From: Stappia sp.
GTDB lineage: Bacteria; Pseudomonadota; Alphaproteobacteria; Rhizobiales; Stappiaceae
Reading direction: 5' to 3'
DNA: 64,000 bases
NCBI RefSeq assembly: GCF_040110915.1
Contig: NZ_CP157793.1
Location: forward strand, 1 to 64,000
The notes under the pieces are model-generated. The model was not told the DNA's origin. It searched no databases and was given only the letters and a program-made list of their open reading frames with translations. The stretch's first letter is position 1; each line of letters opens with the position of its first letter. The position numbers were made by a program, and so were the translations under genes. Positions 1-11,085 of the stretch are shown here, piece after piece.

Positions 1-1
1 G

Positions 2-472
2 GGTCCGGTGACGGTTCTGACCTACAAGGTGCATGCGCAGGTGGGGGGCAAGCTGGCGCAATTGGGCAGCCGGCTGATCGTGTCGACGTCGCGCAAGATG
101 GCGGACGAGTTCTTCAGCGCGTTCAAGGAGATCGTGGAGGGCGACGGCGCGGCGGCCGGGGAGACGGCGGCCGGGGATGGCGCGGCGACGGCGGCTTCCG
201 CGACCGCTGCGACGACGGCCGCGACCGACACGGCCGAGGCCGCGACCGAAACGCAGGAGAGCATGACGGAGCGGGTGTCGCAGTCTGTGTCGGAGGCGGC
301 GCATGCGGTCGAGGAGCGTGTGGAGCACGCGGCGGAGGATCTCGGCAAGGCGGCGCATGAGGTGGAGGAACGGGTCGAACAGGCGGCCGAACGCGGCTTT
401 CTGGGCGGCCCGATGATGTGGGGCCTGATCGCGCTGGCCGGTCTGATCGCGCTTCTGGCGCTCTTGAGCTGA
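2..472 (+). CDS. coxG: CoxG-like SRPBCC protein, C-terminal part (5' end outside window)
   Basis: The reading frame is already open at the left edge, so only the C-terminal part is seen. The first 45 residues look like the end of a CoxG (carbon monoxide dehydrogenase subunit G, SRPBCC fold) domain. An Ala/Thr-rich linker follows, then two copies of an 18-residue helical repeat (296-349 and 350-about 400, each beginning AAH and containing VEERVE), and last a hydrophobic segment of about 19 residues ending the protein, as expected for a C-terminal membrane anchor. CoxG proteins are known to recruit CO dehydrogenase to the membrane and have been linked to quinone handling. The coxS, coxL and coxM genes downstream fit this role. 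The domain call is good; the role of the repeat linker is inferred. Confidence 0.75.
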   Translation, partial: GPVTVLTYKVHAQVGGKLAQLGSRLIVSTSRKMADEFFSAFKEIVEGDGAAAGETAAGDGAATAASATAATTAATDTAEAATETQESMTERVSQSVSEAAHAVEERVEHAAEDLGKAAHEVEERVEQAAERGFLGGPMMWGLIALAGLIALLALLS

Positions 473-491
473 GGTCGCGCGCCCCGGTGCC

Positions 492-523
492 CCCCGTGTC
501 CCCGGTGCCCCCGTGTCCCCGGT
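492..523. repeat. 15-bp direct repeat, period 17
   Basis: CCCCGTGTCCCCGGT occurs at 492-506 and again at 509-523. Seen directly in the sequence just after coxG. Confidence 0.8.
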
Positions 524-674
524 TCCCGCTGCCCCCGAGGGCGCCGGGCCGCCGGCCGGGCCGGACACCGGGTCCCGGGTCGGACACCGAGTTGAAGTGT
601 GGATGGGTCGACGCGTGGACGGGACGAGGGTGCGAAGCATGCCGGGCCTGAGCGCAGGACAGAGGACCGGAGCG

Positions 675-720
675 ACGGGCCAGCGCGACGGGCCTGCGCG
701 ACGGGCCAGCGCGATGGGCC
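675..720. repeat. 13-bp tandem repeat, 3.5 copies
   Basis: The unit ACGGGCCAGCGCG is at 675-687, one-mismatch copy at 688-700, exact copy at 701-713 and a half copy to 720. The period matches the 13-bp array on the other side of coxS (1549-1626), though the unit differs. Confidence 0.85.
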
Positions 721-743
721 GGGGATCGAGGACCGGGACCGGC

Positions 744-777
744 CTGACCGGATATCGGGCCTGACCGGATATCGGGC
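744..777. repeat. 17-bp exact tandem duplication
   Basis: CTGACCGGATATCGGGC is present twice without a break (744-760, 761-777), shortly upstream of the coxS ribosome binding site. Confidence 0.85.
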
Positions 778-821
778 CTGAACGAGAGAGACCGAACGAG
801 GGTTAACGAGGGAGGATGCGC

Positions 822-1310
<489 letters not shown>

Positions 1311-1443
1311 GCCGGCGGCGCCCGGCCGGGACGGCCCGGACGAACCCGGGACGGACGGGGCGCGCTGCAGGCATACCGGCAAGAGAGCGCCGTTGGAGGA
1401 CGGCGCCCCTGGACGGTGACGGCCCTGGAGGAAACCCCGCGCG

Positions 1444-1470
1444 TCTTCGGAAGAGCCTCTTCGGAAGAGC
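1444..1470. repeat. 13-bp direct repeat, period 14
   Basis: TCTTCGGAAGAGC occurs at 1444-1456 and 1458-1470. Each copy contains a small palindrome (TCTTC-G-GAAGA). Confidence 0.8.
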
Positions 1471-1548
1471 ATCTGCGGAGGAGCCTCCGGGGAGGCGCGG
1501 CGGGAGGAGACGGCGGCGCGCGCCGGGGGGCGCGAGGGCCGCAGGCGG

Positions 1549-1626
1549 AGACGCCACACAGGTGAGCCACACAGGCACGCCACACAGGCGAGCCGGACAG
1601 GTGAGCCAAACAGGCACGCCGGAGAC
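1549..1626. repeat. 13-bp degenerate tandem array, six units
   Basis: Six consecutive 13-bp units run from 1549 to 1626, for example GTGAGCCACACAG (1562-1574), GCACGCCACACAG (1575-1587) and GTGAGCCAAACAG (1601-1613). Positions GCC and ACAG are kept in most units; the last unit has decayed. Seen directly. Confidence 0.85.
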
Positions 1627-1680
1627 GGAGGACGCGATGCTGCGCCCCGGAGCCGGTCAGGACCCTTGAGGGAGGATGCA

Positions 1681-4050
<2,370 letters not shown>

Positions 4051-4061
4051 GGCGCTCGAGC

Positions 4062-4091
4062 CCCCGCGGCCGGCCCGGGTCGGTCGCGGGG
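4062..4091 (+). other. strong GC hairpin between coxL and coxM
   Basis: CCCCGCG (4062-4068) pairs with CGCGGGG (4085-4091), and the inner arms also pair with a few G-U pairs, giving a near-continuous stem of about 13 bp with a tiny loop. There is no T run, so it is more likely an mRNA-stability or partial-termination element than a full terminator. Confidence 0.55.
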
Positions 4092-4224
4092 AGGAGCGCC
4101 ACGACGACAGCACGGATGATGTGCCGGTCGGTCCGGCAAGCCCCGTTGAGGAAGGCTCACAGGGCAAGCCTCACGGGAGACGGGCCATCCGGCGAAGACG
4201 GGATCAGGGTGAGGAGACCCGAGG

Positions 4225-5028
4225 ATGTATGAGACCAGCTACCACCGGGCGACGAGCGTGGCCGACGCGGCGGCGAAGCTTGCGGCCAGCGACGAGGGCA
4301 AGATCCTGGCCGGCGGGCAGACGCTGCTGCCGACGATGAAGCAGCGGCTCGCCGCGCCCTCCCATGTGATCGACGTGCGCCACATCGCCGACATGGCCGG
4401 CATTGCCGAGACCGGCGCGGGCGGGGTGCGCATCGGCGCGGCGACGACCCATGCCGAGGTGGCCACCTCGCAGATCGTCCAGCGTCTGCTGCCGGGGCTC
4501 GCCAGCCTTGCCGGCCACATCGGCGATCCGCATGTGCGCCACATGGGCACGATCGGCGGCTCGCTCGCCAACAACGATCCGGCCGCCGACTATCCCGCCG
4601 CCGTCCTTGCGCTCGGCGCGACGATCCACACCGACAGGCGCCAGATCGCGGCCGAGGACTACTTCACCGGCCTGTTCGAGACCGCGCTCGACGACACCGA
4701 GATCGTCACCGCGGTGGAGATCCCGGCCGCCAGCGCCTGCGCCTACGCCAAATACCCCAACCCCGCCTCGCGCTACGCCATGGTCGGCGTCTTCGTGGCG
4801 AGGACCGACGCGGGCGTGCGCGTCGCGGTGACGGGTGCCGGCGCCGACGGCGTCTTCCGCCACGCCGGCCTGGAAACAGCCCTTGAGGCCGACTTCTCAC
4901 CCGACGCCATCGCCGGCGTGACCACCGACGCAAACGGCCTGCTCGCCGACATCCACGGCTCCGCCGACTACCGCGCCCACCTCATCACCGTCATGGCAAA
5001 ACGCGCCGTAAACGCCTGCAAACCCTGA
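4225..5028 (+). CDS. coxM: CO dehydrogenase-type medium subunit, FAD-binding
   Basis: This is the FAD-binding subunit of the molybdenum hydroxylase, 267 residues, which passes electrons from the iron-sulfur subunit to the acceptor. Two FAD motifs of the family are visible: AGGQTLLP beginning at residue 29 and TIGGSLAN beginning at residue 109, followed by the C-terminal CO dehydrogenase flavoprotein domain. It starts 174 bp after coxL with a GAGGAG-type ribosome binding site just upstream and completes the S-L-M set. The last 100 bp use more A-rich codons than the rest of the operon. Confidence 0.9.
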   Translation: MYETSYHRATSVADAAAKLAASDEGKILAGGQTLLPTMKQRLAAPSHVIDVRHIADMAGIAETGAGGVRIGAATTHAEVATSQIVQRLLPGLASLAGHIGDPHVRHMGTIGGSLANNDPAADYPAAVLALGATIHTDRRQIAAEDYFTGLFETALDDTEIVTAVEIPAASACAYAKYPNPASRYAMVGVFVARTDAGVRVAVTGAGADGVFRHAGLETALEADFSPDAIAGVTTDANGLLADIHGSADYRAHLITVMAKRAVNACKP

Positions 5029-5041
5029 CGCAAACCCGACA

Positions 5042-5073
5042 CCCCCGGCCCGGACAAAACCCCGGGCCGGGGG
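5042..5073. terminator. terminator-like hairpin between convergent genes
   Basis: A perfect 12-bp stem (CCCCCGGCCCGG 5042-5053 with its complement 5062-5073) closes an 8-nt loop, 14 bases after the coxM stop and before the convergent gene at 5119. No T run follows on either strand, so it is called from position and stem strength. Confidence 0.65.
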
Positions 5074-5118
5074 AAGCAGGTGGGGCGGGGCGCACCAAGA
5101 CGAAGGCCGGGGCGTCGC

Positions 5119-6075
5119 TTATCCTTGCGGCAGGGGTCGCGGGCCGGCCCGGTGCACCAGGCGTGCCAGCGCGGCGATGACGACCACCGTCGCGACGATG
5201 CGGCCGACGAGCACGACCCAGACGTCCGCGCCGATGGCCAGCATCAGCGCCGTGTCCTCGATCAGCGAGTGGCACAGCGACAGGCAACTCAGCGCAAGGA
5301 ACAGGTCGCGCTTGTCGTAGCGCGTCGTCATGGTTTCCTGGATGATCAGCCCGCCGCCATAGGAGAGGCCGAGCAGCAGGCCGATCGAGGTCAGCGGCGC
5401 AAGCGACGGCGGGATGCCGAGAAGGCGGAGCAGGGGATTGAGCGCCCGCGTGCTCCAGGCGATGACGCCGAGCGCCTTCAGCACGTCGAGCAGCAGGAAC
5501 AGCGCGACGATGATCGTCAGCATGGTCAGCAGCGACTGCCCGGTCGCCAGCGCCCAGGAGCTCCAGTCCGGCGTCGACAGGCCCGCCGGCATCCAGTCGA
5601 GCGCAACGACCGGCGAGACGGTTTCGGTGAGGCGATAGATCCAGGCAACGACCGCTGCGTAGACGAAGCCGACCCCGACCCGCAGCGCGGAGGTGGCGAG
5701 GAAACTCGCCCCGGCCCGGCGCACGATGGCCTGTTCCACCGGAAGCGCGTGCGCGAAGAGCATCAGCGAGGCGAGCACGCTGATCTCGGCGACCGTGAGC
5801 GCCATCTCGCCCTGAAGCGAGACGAAGGCGCCGAGGCCGCCGTAGAGGCTGGTGAGCAGGGTGACGGCCCAGATCAGCCCCGCTTCCGGCGGCAGGTCGA
5901 CAAGGGCCATGACGGGCGCAAGACCCCGGCCGAGCGCGTCGGTGAGCCCGTAGAGGTCGCCGAGGCGCACCAGCAGCATCACCGGGAGCATGATCTTCAC
6001 CAGCACCAGGAAGGTGGCGAAGCTGCGATGGAGAAGCGAGCGCGGGTAGGAGAGCATGGAGCGGAAGCTTTTCAT
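5119..6075 (-). CDS. nucleoside-recognition (Gate) domain membrane protein
   Basis: A very hydrophobic protein of 318 residues with about eight predicted membrane segments. It resembles the nucleoside recognition/Gate-domain family (YjiH and SpmA/SpmB relatives), whose transported substrates are mostly unknown. The repeated Gly/Leu-rich half-helices such as GLLLGLSYGGGLI and the SLCHSLIEDT segment are typical. I prefer the ATG at 6075 because the only upstream alternative is a TTG at 6123. It converges on the cox operon and there is no evidence of shared function. Family assignment is fairly secure; the substrate is not known. Confidence 0.65.
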   Translation of the reverse strand: MKSFRSMLSYPRSLLHRSFATFLVLVKIMLPVMLLVRLGDLYGLTDALGRGLAPVMALVDLPPEAGLIWAVTLLTSLYGGLGAFVSLQGEMALTVAEISVLASLMLFAHALPVEQAIVRRAGASFLATSALRVGVGFVYAAVVAWIYRLTETVSPVVALDWMPAGLSTPDWSSWALATGQSLLTMLTIIVALFLLLDVLKALGVIAWSTRALNPLLRLLGIPPSLAPLTSIGLLLGLSYGGGLIIQETMTTRYDKRDLFLALSCLSLCHSLIEDTALMLAIGADVWVVLVGRIVATVVVIAALARLVHRAGPRPLPQG

Positions 6076-6305
6076 GGACCCTGCTGCACGGAAAACCAGG
6101 GTCGGGACGGAACGGGCGGGCAAAGGGGAGGGGCGCTTAGGGGCGATGCGGCGGGAGGGCCGAAGGCCTGACCGCAGATCCGGACCGGCCAGTCGGCCCG
6201 GCCTTGCCGCCCCTCCTATCGCGGAACGCCGACGTTGTCTCCCCCTTCCTCCGTGGCGGTGACGGGAAGGAGGCGCGAAAACCGGAGGCAGGAATGGAAC
6301 GTGAA

Positions 6306-6330
6306 ACGGCCCGGAGCGTGTCCGGGCCGT
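6306..6330 (-). terminator. terminator of the first chemoreceptor gene
   Basis: A perfect 10-bp stem (6306-6315 with 6321-6330, loop GCGTG) lies 44 bases beyond the stop at 6374. Read on the minus strand it is followed by a short TTTC, so it is a plausible but not ideal intrinsic terminator. Confidence 0.65.
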
Positions 6331-6373
6331 CTCGTGTCATATGTCTCGGGCGCTGTCGCGCCGCGTGAAGGCG

Positions 6374-8809
6374 TCAGGCGGCGGTGACCTCCTCGAGGAA
6401 GCCGTCGATCCGCGCCCGCAGATCGCGCGTCTTCTGGCCGACGTCGCCGGAGGCGGAGAGCACCATGTCGGCGGAGGCGTTGGTTTCCGCGACCGCGTTG
6501 GACAGGGTGCCCATGTTCTCCGAGACCGCCGTGGTGCCTTCGGCCGCGTTCTGAACGTTGCGCGAGATCTCGTTGGTCGCGGCACCCTGCTGCTCGACGG
6601 CCGCCGCGATGGCCGAGGTATAGGTGTCGACCTCCTCCATCGTCGCGGTGATGCCGGCGATGGCGTCCACCGCCTCCCGGGTCGAGTTCTGGATGGCGGA
6701 GATCTGCGAGCTTATGTCCTCCGTCGCCTTGGACGTCTGGTTGGCGAGTTCCTTCACCTCCGCCGCGACGACCGCGAAGCCCTTGCCGGCTTCCCCGGCG
6801 CGTGCCGCCTCGATGGTGGCGTTGAGGGCGAGGAGATTGGTCTGCTCGGCGATCGCCTGGATGAGGTTGACCACCTCGCCGATCTTGTTGGCGGCTTCCG
6901 CCAGACCGGCGACCTTCTCGTTGGTCTCCCGCGTGCCTTCGCTGGCCCGGGTGACCACCTGGGTGGTCTGGCCGACCTGCCGCGAGATCTCGCTGATCGA
7001 GGCGGCGAGTTCCTCCGCCGCCGTCGCGACGTTCTCCACGTTCTGCGTGGCCGTTCCGCTGGCGCGCGAGGTTTCCTCCGCACGCCCCGCGCTTTCGCTG
7101 GCGATACGGGTGAGGTCGCGGGCCGTTTCCTCCATGCCGGCGGCGGTTTCGCCGACGGACCCCAGGAGCTCCTGCACATGCGAGCGGAAGTCGGCGATCA
7201 GCCGGTCGACGCGAGCCTGCCGCTCCGCCGCCGCCGCCTGCTCCTGCTCCTGGGCGGCGCGCATGCGGGCGCGCTCGCGCATGTTGTCGCGGAACACCTC
7301 GAGCGTGCGGCTCATGGCGCCGATCTCGTCGCGCCGGTCGGCGTCGTCGATCTCGACATCCGTGTCGCCCTCGGCAAGCCGGCCCATGACGTTCGTGAGA
7401 CGACGGGTGGGACGGGTGATGGCGAGCGACAGGACGACCGCGACGAGACCGCCGAAAGCGACCGCGACGGCCAGCGTGACGATGATGGCCCAGAAGCTCG
7501 CGGTGCCGGCGGCCGCGGCGTCCTGCGCCTGTTCGGCCGCGAGATCCGAAACCTGGGTGCGGACGTCGGCGGCGACGTCGGTCAGGCTTGCGGTCATGCG
7601 CGTGACCGTCTCGACGCTCGCCACCATGTCGTCGAAGGTGCCGCGATAGGCTTCGATCTCGCTCTTGATCTGCTCGACCATCTCCTCGACTTCCGGGAAC
7701 TGGCTGGCGGCGGAGCCGATCATCCCGGCGAGCCGGTCGAGTTCGGCGAGCTCGCTGTGCACCTGCTCCTGGGTGGCCTCGCCGAAGCCGGAGATCAGTT
7801 CCAGCGTGGACCCCTTGATGCGCAGGGCCTGCTCGGCGAGATCGGCGCCATAGGCGGAGACCATGTCCACCTTCACCTGCGCCACCGCCTGCGCCTGCGC
7901 CTTTTTCTGCACGTCGGCAATCGCGGCATAGGCCGAGGTCTGGACCGTTTTCGCCATGTCGGAGATCGTGGCGAGCGTGCCCTTGACGTCCTGCCGCAAC
8001 TGGTAGACCGAGGCGAAATCGGTGGTCGTGTTGAGCTCCGTCAACAGGGCCTCGAGTTCTTTCGTCTTTGCCGCGAGCTCCTCGACGAGCGCCTCGTCGA
8101 TGCCGTCGACGCGCATGTTGGTGAGCGCCGCGGCGTCGGCCACGAGATTTGCCACGCCCGCCTCGGCCTCCTCCATGGAGGTCGAGGCCGTCGATGTGGT
8201 CGCCTGCAGGAACAGATACTGGATGCGCAGCGCCTCCTCGCGCAGCGCGGCGACCGTCCGGCCGATGTCGTCGGCGTTGCGCCGCGTGGCCGCCATGCCG
8301 ACGCTCTGGCGCTTGGCGTCGCGGCGCTCGCCCTGCATCTGCGAGTTGATCATGTTGGCATGGTTGCCGAGCGCCGTCACCGTGCCGGTGAGGGTCTCCA
8401 GCAGGCTTTCCTGACGCATGATCTCGGCGTTGACCTTGTCGAAGTCCGTCTGCAACACGGCGACCGATCCAAGCGCCGCATCGACGGAGCCTTCGGCCTC
8501 CGCATCGCCGGCGACGGCAGTCTTCAGTGCGTCGAGCCGGGCGCCCAGAGCGGCGATGCCCTCGACCGTCTCGGTCGCGTTTTCGGGCGCGCGCGAGCGC
8601 AGGAAGGTTTCCTGCGCGGCGGAAACGTCCTGCAGCCGCGCCATGACGTCGGAGGCGACTTTCGAGGTCGACATCTGATCGGTGAGACCGCCGATCGTCA
8701 TGGTGCCTGCACCGCCGACGATGGCAGTCAGAAGAAGAACGATCGCGAAGCCGCCGCCGATCTTGGCGGCAAACCCCATGTTGCCTACGAGCCTGAGCAG
8801 TCTTGACAT
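6374..8809 (-). CDS. methyl-accepting chemotaxis protein, large helical sensor
   Basis: A transmembrane chemoreceptor of 811 residues that would signal to CheA/CheW. The order is: a short cytoplasmic tail, first membrane helix about 11-35, a periplasmic region of roughly 400 residues that looks all-helical and matches no Cache domain I know, second membrane helix about 438-463, HAMP about 464-515, then the methylation helices and the conserved signalling hairpin near 660-700 ([20 protein letters not shown]). The C terminus ends FLEEVTAA, with no CheR-binding pentapeptide of the NWETF type. GGAGG at 8816-8820 directly abuts an ATG at 8815, so the ATG at 8809 is taken as start. The ligand is unknown. 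Confidence 0.9.
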   Translation of the reverse strand: MSRLLRLVGNMGFAAKIGGGFAIVLLLTAIVGGAGTMTIGGLTDQMSTSKVASDVMARLQDVSAAQETFLRSRAPENATETVEGIAALGARLDALKTAVAGDAEAEGSVDAALGSVAVLQTDFDKVNAEIMRQESLLETLTGTVTALGNHANMINSQMQGERRDAKRQSVGMAATRRNADDIGRTVAALREEALRIQYLFLQATTSTASTSMEEAEAGVANLVADAAALTNMRVDGIDEALVEELAAKTKELEALLTELNTTTDFASVYQLRQDVKGTLATISDMAKTVQTSAYAAIADVQKKAQAQAVAQVKVDMVSAYGADLAEQALRIKGSTLELISGFGEATQEQVHSELAELDRLAGMIGSAASQFPEVEEMVEQIKSEIEAYRGTFDDMVASVETVTRMTASLTDVAADVRTQVSDLAAEQAQDAAAAGTASFWAIIVTLAVAVAFGGLVAVVLSLAITRPTRRLTNVMGRLAEGDTDVEIDDADRRDEIGAMSRTLEVFRDNMRERARMRAAQEQEQAAAAERQARVDRLIADFRSHVQELLGSVGETAAGMEETARDLTRIASESAGRAEETSRASGTATQNVENVATAAEELAASISEISRQVGQTTQVVTRASEGTRETNEKVAGLAEAANKIGEVVNLIQAIAEQTNLLALNATIEAARAGEAGKGFAVVAAEVKELANQTSKATEDISSQISAIQNSTREAVDAIAGITATMEEVDTYTSAIAAAVEQQGAATNEISRNVQNAAEGTTAVSENMGTLSNAVAETNASADMVLSASGDVGQKTRDLRARIDGFLEEVTAA

Positions 8810-8934
8810 CCCCATCCTCCGGAAGACTGGATTTTCCGCAAGGTAATCGGGTGGATGTGAATTCTAGGTAAATTAGCGGGTGTCTTTCAAAGCGACGGCA
8901 ACCCTGGCGATTCCGGCGGGCGAGTGTCCGAACG

Positions 8935-8964
8935 AAAAAGGCGCGCGCCGGGTGGCGCGCGCCT
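8935..8964 (-). terminator. strong intrinsic terminator of the second chemoreceptor gene
   Basis: On the minus strand an 11-bp GC stem (8964-8954 with 8949-8939, loop ACCC) is followed directly by a T run (8939-8935), starting 27 bases after the stop at 8991. It is the clearest intrinsic terminator in the window. Confidence 0.9.
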
Positions 8965-8990
8965 GCAGGGTGCCGGATGTGGCGCGCGGC

Positions 8991-10706
8991 TCAGGCCGCC
9001 GCGACGCGGGAGAGGAACCGGTCGATTTCGGCCTTGAGGGCGTCGGTGTTCTGGCTCATGGCGCCGGAGGCGTCGAGCACGGTGTCGGCGGCGGAGCTGG
9101 TGCGCTCGACCGTCTCGGCCAGACGCTCCATGTTGCCGGTCACCGCGCTGGTGCCCTGGGCGGCCTGCTGGACCGAGCGCGAGATGTCGCTGGTCGCCGC
9201 CCCCTGCTGCTCGACGGCCGAGGCGATCGAGGTGGTGTAGCCGTTCACCTCCTGCATGATCTGCGCGATCTCGCCGATCGCCGTCACCGCCTCGCCGGTC
9301 GAGCCCTGGATCGCGCCGATCTGCGCGCTGATCTCCTCCGTCGCCTTCGAGGTCTGGGTGGCGAGTTCCTTGACCTCCGCCGCGACGACCGCGAAGCCCT
9401 TGCCGGCTTCCCCGGCGCGCGCCGCCTCGATGGTGGCGTTGAGGGCGAGCAGGTTGGTCTGCTCGGCGATGTCGGTGATCAGCTTGACCACCTCGCCGAT
9501 CTTGCTCGCTGCCTCGGCGAGGCCGGCGATCTTCTCGTTGGTGGCATGGGTGCCCTCGGTCGCCTGCGCCACCACCTGGGTGGTCTGGCCGACCTGGCGG
9601 GAGATCTCGGCGATGGAGGCCGACAGCTCCTCCGCCGCCGAGGCCACGGTCTGCACGTTGGAGGTCGCGACGGAGCTTGCCTCGGACGTTTCGCTGGCGC
9701 GCTCCGCGCTGTCCTGCGCGCTGGCCGACAGATCGCGCGCCGTGCGGTCAAGGCCCGCCGCCGTCTCGCCCACCGTGCCGATCAGACCCTGGACCGTCTC
9801 GCGGAACTCCGTGATCAGCGTGTCGATCTCCGCCTGGCGCGCCTGCGTCGCGGCCGAGGCTTCCTCGCGCTCGGCGGCAAGCTCCCGGCGTTCCAGGGCG
9901 CGGCCCTTGAAGACCTCCACGGCGCGCGCCATGTCGCCGATCTCGTCGCCGCGCTGGGTGAAAGGTACCTCGACGCTCAGGTCCTCGTCGGCGATCTGAC
10001 GGGCGGCCGCCGCCACCTGCGGGATCGGGCGCATCAGCCGGCGCGCGAGCAGGGCCATGCCGGCGACGGCGACCAGCAGGATCGGCACGAAGGCGATCAG
10101 CAGGTTGGTGGTGACCTCGCTCATCAGCGCCGCGATCTGCGACTTGCGCACGCCGGCGTAGAGAATGCCGGTGACGTCGCCGGCTGGCGAATAGATCGGC
10201 TCGTAGATCGTGTAATAGGGGGTGCCGAGGATGACGGCCTCGCCCCGGAAGGTCTCGCCCCGCGTCAGCACCGGATAGACCGCGCCGGTCTGGCCGAGCT
10301 TGGTGCCCACGGCCCGCGAGCCGTCCGGCTTGATGATGTTGGTGGTCTTGCGCCAGAAGTCGCGGGTGGCCTCGTCCCACTTGAAGACGGTGGCGGTTTC
10401 GCCCGTCATCCGGCCGATCGTGTCGATCATGGTGTGATCGTCGACGGTTTCGGGAATGCTCTCCATGACGATGCGCCGGACGTTGCCGTCCGCGCCCCAT
10501 TCTACGGTGGTGCCGGGCATGTCGCGTTCCGCGATGGTGGCCGCAACCCGCAGGCTGGTGTTCTGCCGGGCGACGGCGTCGCGTTCGATCTTGTCCGACA
10601 GGATCACGGTGATGACGGCGCCCACCGTTGCGAGCGCCAGCACGATCATGATCGCGGACGCCAGCGAGACGATGGACACGAGATTGAGACGCGGCAGCAG
10701 GCGCAT
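8991..10706 (-). CDS. methyl-accepting chemotaxis protein with Cache_3-Cache_2 sensor
   Basis: A chemoreceptor of 571 residues. An N-terminal membrane helix (about 12-35) precedes a periplasmic region matching the Cache_3-Cache_2 fusion type, with GTTVEWG near its start and [13 protein letters not shown] near its end. A second membrane helix lies at about 198-220, then HAMP and the signalling domain with the conserved hairpin ([16 protein letters not shown]). It ends FLSRVAAA, the same kind of tail as its two neighbours. Cache sensors bind small metabolites, often organic acids or amino acids; which one cannot be read here. The gene is probably transcribed alone, since a terminator follows and 375 bases separate it from the next receptor gene. 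Confidence 0.92.
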   Translation of the reverse strand: MRLLPRLNLVSIVSLASAIMIVLALATVGAVITVILSDKIERDAVARQNTSLRVAATIAERDMPGTTVEWGADGNVRRIVMESIPETVDDHTMIDTIGRMTGETATVFKWDEATRDFWRKTTNIIKPDGSRAVGTKLGQTGAVYPVLTRGETFRGEAVILGTPYYTIYEPIYSPAGDVTGILYAGVRKSQIAALMSEVTTNLLIAFVPILLVAVAGMALLARRLMRPIPQVAAAARQIADEDLSVEVPFTQRGDEIGDMARAVEVFKGRALERRELAAEREEASAATQARQAEIDTLITEFRETVQGLIGTVGETAAGLDRTARDLSASAQDSAERASETSEASSVATSNVQTVASAAEELSASIAEISRQVGQTTQVVAQATEGTHATNEKIAGLAEAASKIGEVVKLITDIAEQTNLLALNATIEAARAGEAGKGFAVVAAEVKELATQTSKATEEISAQIGAIQGSTGEAVTAIGEIAQIMQEVNGYTTSIASAVEQQGAATSDISRSVQQAAQGTSAVTGNMERLAETVERTSSAADTVLDASGAMSQNTDALKAEIDRFLSRVAAA

Positions 10707-10910
10707 GGTCGGTTTCCCCCGGGCAGAACTTTCTTTGCGAGCGGTTGTAGAACCGAAGAATGCGTGTGATTCGTAAATCGTCCCTTAGCGCGCGATGTAT
10801 TTCAAAAAGCGGACGCAGGGTCGGGAAACGACGGGCGAGACAAGCGCGAAGGTGAGACAACGAGACCGCAGGAAGAGTGCTGTTACGGGACGAGAGAAAC
10901 GCAGGGCCGG

Positions 10911-10947
10911 AACAAGAAACGCGCGCCGGACCGGGTCCGCCGCGCGT
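10911..10947 (-). terminator. terminator-like hairpin of the third chemoreceptor gene
   Basis: A 13-bp stem with one mismatch (10919-10947) is followed on the minus strand by TTCTTGTT. It lies downstream of the gene ending at 11082 and upstream of the next receptor gene, so the three receptor genes look like separate transcription units. Confidence 0.65.
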
Positions 10948-10980
10948 CGCATTCCGTTGCGGTCGATCCGCTCGGAGACG

Positions 10981-11085
10981 AGAGCATTTCTCGTGAATGC
11001 TGACTCACGCGAAATGCCCTATGTCTTTGTTTTTACGCAATTTCGCGAGCGCAAAAGTCTCCAGCTCTTGCCGAGATTGCTCTAG
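10981..11085. repeat. palindromic dispersed repeat (Rhizobiales REP-like)
   Basis: The segment opens with AGAGCATTTC and closes with TTGCTCTAG. It contains a 13-bp imperfect hairpin (10984-10996 with 11005-11017, one mismatch) and a central TTTTTACGCAATTT block. I recognise this layout (AGAGCA at one end, a TTTACGCAATT core, GCTCTAG at the other end) from intergenic palindromic repeats common in Rhizobiales; that is from memory and needs a search. The last bases of the element (CTAG) supply the TAG stop of the chemoreceptor gene ending at 11082. Confidence 0.6.

Larger units (their letters stand above)
473..821 (+). other. coxG-coxS spacer, non-coding, repeat-rich
   Basis: I see no convincing gene between the coxG stop and coxS. 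The spacer holds three separate short tandem repeats (492-523, 675-720, 744-777) and ends in a GGAGG ribosome binding site at 811-815. No clear promoter elements or terminator were seen. Confidence 0.6.
1311..1680 (+). other. coxS-coxL spacer, non-coding, repeats and hairpins
   Basis: No gene seen. The spacer contains a perfect 7-bp hairpin (GCGCCGT 1387-1393 with ACGGCGC 1400-1406), a 13-bp near-tandem duplication at 1444-1470 and a 13-bp array at 1549-1626. It ends in GGGAGG (1670-1675) before coxL. A 370-bp gap inside an operon of one enzyme is unusual. Confidence 0.6.

Noticed and set aside
1549..1626. Short CRISPR-like array
   Set aside because: Units are only 13 bp, directly adjacent and without spacers, so it is a simple tandem repeat.
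1666..1680. TTG start for coxL
   Set aside because: It would overlap the ribosome binding site itself; the ATG at 1681 is correctly spaced.
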